Part shown: positions 15,763-17,080 of the stretch, piece by piece
Numbering within the stretch: position 1 is the stretch's first letter
Layout of the letters: the number at the start of each line of letters is the position of its first letter
Source: SIG603 sp963621245
Lineage (GTDB): Bacteria; Bacillota; Clostridia; Oscillospirales; Acutalibacteraceae
NCBI GenBank assembly: GCA_963621245.1
Contig: CAVFCW010000020.1
Span: forward strand, 1 to 17,080
Reading direction: 5' to 3'
Length of the DNA stretch: 17,080 bases
Translations under genes and position numbers: made by a program
Notes under the pieces: model-generated
Seen by the model: only the letters and a program-made list of their open reading frames with translations
What the model was told of the DNA's origin: nothing
Database searches by the model: none

Positions 15763-16146
15763 TTAGCCTTGTTCTATTTTTCCTTCAGCAAAATCAATTT
15801 CCTGTTTAATGCTCTTAATATAATCTGTATAAGCAACAGATGTTTGCATTAGCTCCGACTTAAATTCTTCCTGCTTGAATTTTTCGGGTGAAACATCAGA
15901 AAGTTTAGAACGCCAAATTGAAATCAAAGTTTTACTTTGCGTTTCAGCAATTATATCTTCAAATATTGAACTGAGCCAATAGAATTCTTCTATCGTACAT
16001 TCGCTCTTAAAAAAGTTAATGGTATCAGTTATATTTTCAGAAAGCATTGCTGTCATTTCCTTCCAGCATTTTTCTGTTGCAAAGTCATCATTAGCATCAA
16101 GTGAAATATACTGAGCAATAACTTCTCTGAGTTTTTGAATATTCAT
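15763..16146 (-). CDS. Small hypothetical protein, immunity-protein-like
   Basis: I do not recognise this 127-residue protein with confidence. It is cytoplasmic by composition, acidic and mostly helical. The pattern CWKEMTAMLSENITDTINFFKSEC followed by IEEFYWLSSIFEDIIAETQS resembles the general look of immunity proteins that protect cells against contact-dependent or polymorphic toxins. That resemblance is an impression of style, not a named family. The ATG at 16144-16146 has GGAG 8 bases upstream, so the 15 residues of the longer reading are not used. It lies 29 bases after the stop of the 16176-16454 gene, which suggests one transcript, and it ends at a terminator. No toxin gene is visible in the window. 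Confidence 0.7.
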   Translation of the reverse strand: MNIQKLREVIAQYISLDANDDFATEKCWKEMTAMLSENITDTINFFKSECTIEEFYWLSSIFEDIIAETQSKTLISIWRSKLSDVSPEKFKQEEFKSELMQTSVAYTDYIKSIKQEIDFAEGKIEQG

Positions 16147-16175
16147 ATCATTTTCTCCATATACAAAAAATCTTG

Positions 16176-16454
16176 TTAACAATCTACCCACTCAATTTCT
16201 TGCTCAACTTGCCAAAAGGTTTTGCCATTAAAGATAGGTGCTTTTTGGAACTCTTCTTGCCCCTCACTGAGAGACTGTCCATTATATTCCCAAATATAAT
16301 CGTCGTTTGTAGGTTCACATTGAAATACTTCCATATGCACATTGCCTTCAACAACATACCCCTGAAACCAAAATTTTATATTATCATAAAGAAAAACAAT
16401 ATCCTGACAGGTATATATGGTATCTATGAACTCGTTAGGATTTCCGTTAATCAT
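16176..16454 (-). CDS. Small hypothetical protein, immunity-protein-like
   Basis: This 92-residue acidic protein has no signal or membrane segment. It is rich in tryptophan, phenylalanine and tyrosine, with a compact beta-type central part (KFWFQGYVVEGNVHMEVFQC) and an ending (GKTFWQVEQEIEWVDC) that again resembles small immunity or toxin-neutralising proteins. I cannot name its family. The ATG at 16452-16454 follows GAGG by 8 bases. It is the first gene of a two-gene unit with 15763-16146 and is divergent from the plus-strand gene at 16608. I find no convincing -35/-10 pair for it in the divergent spacer. Confidence 0.7.
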   Translation of the reverse strand: MINGNPNEFIDTIYTCQDIVFLYDNIKFWFQGYVVEGNVHMEVFQCEPTNDDYIWEYNGQSLSEGQEEFQKAPIFNGKTFWQVEQEIEWVDC

Positions 16455-16523
16455 TTTTCCAACCTCAATTTAATCATAGTAATATTTATAAACAAATATT
16501 CAGTAACTTCTTTTAAATTTTAC

Positions 16524-16532
16524 TGTTATAAT
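16524..16532 (+). promoter_or_regulatory. Extended -10 promoter of the right-edge gene
   Basis: TGTTATAAT is a consensus extended -10 element about 75 bases before the ATG at 16608. The -35 region is poor, which extended -10 promoters tolerate. Confidence 0.5.
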
Positions 16533-16607
16533 GGTGATAAGTCAATTAAGATTGCTTATATACACTATATATGTTAGTTATTAATTAAAAATCAGGAGGA
16601 GTCATAA

Positions 16608-17080
16608 ATGAAAAATATTGATGTTCGTTTTAATCAAGAGGAAATTAGTCTTATTAAAGACATGATTGGCTCTACATTAACTAAATATAAATGTGACCCT
16701 TTTGAGTTTTCTACAGCTGTTTATGGTATTGTAGGCATTTGCACTGATAAATCAGCTTATGCATTTACTAATGCGATTCAAGTCATGGATTATTATGGTG
16801 CCGATGAAGATGTTGCTGTTTTTCATGTAGAAGAGCGTGCTGATTCAGAAATCAAATCACTTATCAGCGGAAATACCATGATTGAGCTTCCGGTAAATAA
16901 AATAATTAAGGAAATTGATGTTATCAATGAGCATCAGAAAGTTTTTGCACAAGATAAGCAAACCTACGATGTTTGGTTAACAAGAGGTATTATTTTCAGG
17001 CTTGAGGACAATACAGAAATTTCTTTAGAAAAAAATGTCTGGTTTTCTGAAATGATTACTGTTGACAAAGGCAGTAATTT
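16608..17080 (+). CDS. Hypothetical protein, cut by the right edge
   Basis: This gene reads openly for 157 codons to the end of the window, so its C-terminus is missing. The start is clear: ATG 16608-16610 with AGGAGGA (16594-16600) upstream. The protein begins MKNIDVRFNQEEISLIKDMI and contains no signal peptide or membrane segment. The second half (YDVWLTRGIIFRLEDNTEIS, then KNVWFSEMITVDKG) looks like strands of a small beta-rich domain. I do not recognise the family. It is the only convincing plus-strand gene here, divergent from the two immunity-like genes. It may belong to the same class of small, lineage-specific proteins, or it may be linked to a toxin cassette beyond the edge. Confidence 0.75.
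   Translation, partial: MKNIDVRFNQEEISLIKDMIGSTLTKYKCDPFEFSTAVYGIVGICTDKSAYAFTNAIQVMDYYGADEDVAVFHVEERADSEIKSLISGNTMIELPVNKIIKEIDVINEHQKVFAQDKQTYDVWLTRGIIFRLEDNTEISLEKNVWFSEMITVDKGSN

Noticed and set aside
1..17080. CRISPR arrays, tRNA or rRNA genes, insertion sequences
   Set aside because: No repeat-spacer pattern, cloverleaf-type sequence, ribosomal RNA signature or transposase motif was seen on either strand.

Overview
The window looks like chromosome from a low-GC, strictly anaerobic Firmicute, probably a gut Clostridia member. The reasons are a rubrerythrin, strong AGGAGG-type ribosome binding sites, TTGACA/TATAAT promoters, and a T-box leader on the leucine operon. No species can be named from sequence alone. 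Nearly everything is on the minus strand, so transcription runs from right to left; only the gene entering the right edge is on the plus strand.

Layout from left to right. (1) Positions 1-445 hold no convincing gene, only a long hairpin and a possible gene remnant, followed by a rubrerythrin at 446-988. (2) Positions 1251-7968 form an AT-rich seven-gene operon with its own promoter (8039-8067) and terminator (about 1146-1201). In transcription order it encodes a GT2 glycosyltransferase with a C-terminal extension, a GT1/UGT-like glycosyltransferase, an unusual radical-SAM-like protein, a NUDIX hydrolase, two ABC-2 permeases and their ATPase. It reads as a small pathway that makes and exports a glycosylated molecule whose identity is unknown. 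(3) Positions 8201-12588 are the leucine operon leuA-leuC-leuD-leuB. It is controlled by a leucine T-box leader (12661-12925) with a visible CUC specifier, T-box sequence and terminator, and it ends at a strong terminator (8152-8186). (4) Positions 13179-14872 hold a cstA-family transporter gene broken by an in-frame TGA and a single-base frameshift. (5) Positions 14997-17080 hold small unrecognised proteins, some of which look like immunity proteins, and a divergent gene cut by the window edge.

The most interesting item is the radical-SAM-like protein at 4355-5383. It begins at what looks like strand 2 of the usual barrel (a GDP motif at residues 16-18) and carries its CxxxCxxC cluster motif near the C-terminus (residues 268-275). 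The usual order is the reverse, so it looks circularly permuted. Its place between two glycosyltransferases, a NUDIX enzyme and a dedicated exporter makes the whole operon a candidate undescribed biosynthetic system. The other main oddities are the doubly disrupted cstA, PHO-box-like repeats downstream of the promoter at 15564-15592, and the altered DxD-type motif in the GT2 enzyme.
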